Assembly (NCBI GenBank): GCA_002345725.1
Contig: DDWP01000024.1
Coordinates: 1 to 5,752, forward strand
Length of the DNA: 5,752 bases
From: Candidatus Shapirobacteria bacterium UBA2283
Lineage (GTDB): Bacteria; Patescibacteriota; Microgenomatia; UBA12405
Direction: 5' to 3'
The translations under genes were made by a program, and so were the position numbers. How positions within the stretch are numbered: the first letter of the stretch is position 1; the number at the start of each line of letters is the position of its first letter. Shown piece after piece: positions 4,613 to 5,752 of this stretch. Under the pieces are notes generated by a model. That model was given only the letters and a program-made list of their open reading frames with translations, was not told the DNA's origin and did no database searches.

Positions 4613-5752
4613 CAATACTGACAACACTACCGCCAACAACCAATAATTCTGTGGCAAAGTCAGCCAGTAATGATCAACCATCCCCGTAACTATTATTATT
4701 CCCAATATCAACCAGTTTCTCCTTCTCATTATCTGAAATCTAATGTCTGAAATCTTATATATCACCAGCATAATTCCCAATATCCCTAACTCCGCTCCTA
4801 CTAACAAAAAGATATTATGCACTGGCTGCAACCAATAAAAACTACTGGCTTCTTGATAAACTGGCAAATCAGCTATAAAGTTCCCCGCACCTACACCCAA
4901 CATCAGATTATCTCTCCACATCTCAACTGACATCATGCCTAGCAGCACCCTCTTGGTCAATGAGCCAGTATCCCAACCACCCACAAAATCACTTATCCGA
5001 TAATTAACTCCCACAACACCCAATATCAACATCAACACACCAGTAATTATTACCAAATACCCCACAAGATTCTTTACCCCAAGTCTCTTTTTCTTAATTC
5101 GTAATTCGTAATTCGTAATTATTAATTGCATTACTAGTAACGCCCACACCATTCTTGAACCAGCAATTACGATTCCCAGTACACTACACCAAGTTATCAC
5201 CCAATACATCACCCCTCTTTTCTTTTGCCAACTCTGCCACAACATCCAGGCCACCAACAAGAATCCTGCCAAACTATTTGGATGCGAGAATGTCCCATAT
5301 GCTCTAACCAAACCATTTCCTAACCACGATATCTGAGCAATACCTATTGTTGTCAAGCTAAATCTTCTCTCTCCCAACCAATACCACACTCCCTCTAAGC
5401 TTCCACCTTTAACCATTTGCCCCACTCCCAACAATGTCTCCATCACAATCCAGAAGGGGATTATCCACCCCAAACACCTTTTAACTTTCAAACTTTCTGA
5501 CTTTAAGACTTTAAGACTAATTACCCATTGTAATATTCGTAGCCATTTATAGATTGCCACCCACTTATTCCCTGCTACCAAGATATTCAATCCAATAAAA
5601 ATCACCACCACCAAGTTCTCAAAAGTAAATATCTTTTTCAAACTTTGGACTTTTAGACCTTTAGACTTTAAGACTCTGCTCCCCATCCACACAACCCAGA
5701 CAATATCCAATAAATACACTACCGGTGCCAGATAATCACTTCTTATCCCTCG
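4610..5752 (-). CDS. O-antigen ligase / Wzy_C-family membrane protein (5' end outside window)
   Basis: The frame is open to the right edge (380 residues plus stop). The GTG at 5719 is unlikely to be the start, because codons upstream continue a family-like stretch (RGIRSDYLAPVVYLLDIV). This is a polytopic protein with about ten membrane helices. Family signatures, in window numbering, are GTFSHPNSLAG (153-163), AGSRMVW (197-203), an Arg and Trp-containing segment running into GVGAGNF (286-292), and VHNIFLLVGAELG (311-323) in the large extracytoplasmic loop; the C-terminus carries a DHYWLTL segment. WaaL/Wzy-family proteins transfer or polymerise lipid-linked glycans on the outer face of the membrane; which activity applies here cannot be told. 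Four tandem-repeat-derived insertions (SKGLKVQSLKK, KVLKSESLKVK, TNYELRI, KISDIRFQI) fall in basic, predicted cytoplasmic loops. The stop codon lies inside the palindrome that separates it from the flippase gene. Confidence 0.88.
   Translation of the reverse strand, partial: RGIRSDYLAPVVYLLDIVWVVWMGSRVLKSKGLKVQSLKKIFTFENLVVVIFIGLNILVAGNKWVAIYKWLRILQWVISLKVLKSESLKVKRCLGWIIPFWIVMETLLGVGQMVKGGSLEGVWYWLGERRFSLTTIGIAQISWLGNGLVRAYGTFSHPNSLAGFLLVAWMLWQSWQKKRGVMYWVITWCSVLGIVIAGSRMVWALLVMQLIITNYELRIKKKRLGVKNLVGYLVIITGVLMLILGVVGVNYRISDFVGGWDTGSLTKRVLLGMMSVEMWRDNLMLGVGAGNFIADLPVYQEASSFYWLQPVHNIFLLVGAELGILGIMLVIYKISDIRFQIMRRRNWLILGIIIVTGMVDHYWLTLPQNYWLLAVVLSVL
4732..4757. repeat. Heptamer array, TCTGAAA/TCTAATG family, in the ligase gene
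   Basis: The units tctgaaa, tctaatg, tctgaaa and the start of a fourth stand in 7-bp register on the plus strand. The coding strand gives KISDIRFQI in the last basic cytoplasmic loop. The peptide matches KISDLRSQI from 1797-1823 in the DUF4012 gene, though the two proteins are otherwise unrelated. Confidence 0.65.
5097..5120. repeat. Heptamer array, 3.4 perfect ATTCGTA units, in the ligase gene
   Basis: Three perfect ATTCGTA units plus ATT encode TNYELRI on the coding strand, in a basic loop between two hydrophobic helices. It is the same unit, in the same orientation relative to coding, as at 2265-2295. Confidence 0.92.
5479..5517. repeat. TTTAAGAC-family array in the ligase gene
   Basis: Degenerate units of 7-8 bp stand in tandem: ttttaac, tttcaaac, tttctgac, tttaagac, tttaagac. 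The coding strand gives SLKVLKSESLKVKR, a basic loop between hydrophobic segments. The last two units are perfect octamers. Confidence 0.8.
5636..5674. repeat. TTTAGAC-family array near the 5' part of the ligase gene
   Basis: The units tttcaaac, tttggac, ttttagac, ctttagac and tttaagac encode RVLKSKGLKVQSLKK, directly after the first hydrophobic helix. It belongs to the same family as the arrays at 3264-3299 and 5479-5517. Confidence 0.8.

Noticed and set aside
5717..5719. GTG as the start of the ligase gene
   Set aside because: The frame stays open to the window edge and upstream codons read as a typical family segment, so the true start lies outside the window.

Overview
The window reads as part of a cell-surface polysaccharide locus. 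It is probably from an uncultured Patescibacteria/CPR bacterium of the Microgenomates type. That placement rests on the pairing of a DUF4012 protein with an O-antigen-ligase-like protein and a Wzx-like flippase, on A+T-rich coding sequence, and on short degenerate tandem repeats threaded through both genes and gaps. It is an inference from style; no marker gene is present.

All three genes lie on the minus strand and are read from right to left. At the right edge is an O-antigen ligase/polymerase-type membrane protein (4610-5752), whose 5' end lies outside the window. A 116-base gap follows, almost filled by a 102-base imperfect palindrome (4511-4612). Next comes a complete 404-residue Wzx/RfbX-type flippase (3279-4493), closed by a strong rho-independent terminator (3227-3252). 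A non-coding stretch (2868-3226) holds two GTAG-footed REP-like hairpins and a weak promoter candidate. The rest (1-2867) is one long open frame whose 3' end lies outside the window. It encodes at least 955 residues: a shrunken SDR/epimerase-like domain, a charged linker, one membrane helix and an extracytoplasmic DUF4012 region.

A likely working model is that the flippase moves lipid-linked sugar units across the membrane, the ligase-like protein polymerises them or transfers them outside, and the DUF4012 protein has an unknown envelope role in the same process. The ligase and flippase probably share a transcript. The DUF4012 gene lies beyond the terminator and should have its own promoter.

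The most unusual feature is a set of eight short arrays of 7-8-bp units from four sequence families. Seven lie inside reading frames and one forms the 3' end of the flippase gene. The repeat-derived peptides fall in predicted cytoplasmic loops or linkers, and the unit variants avoid stop codons. No defence system, CRISPR array, tRNA, rRNA or intact transposase gene was found.
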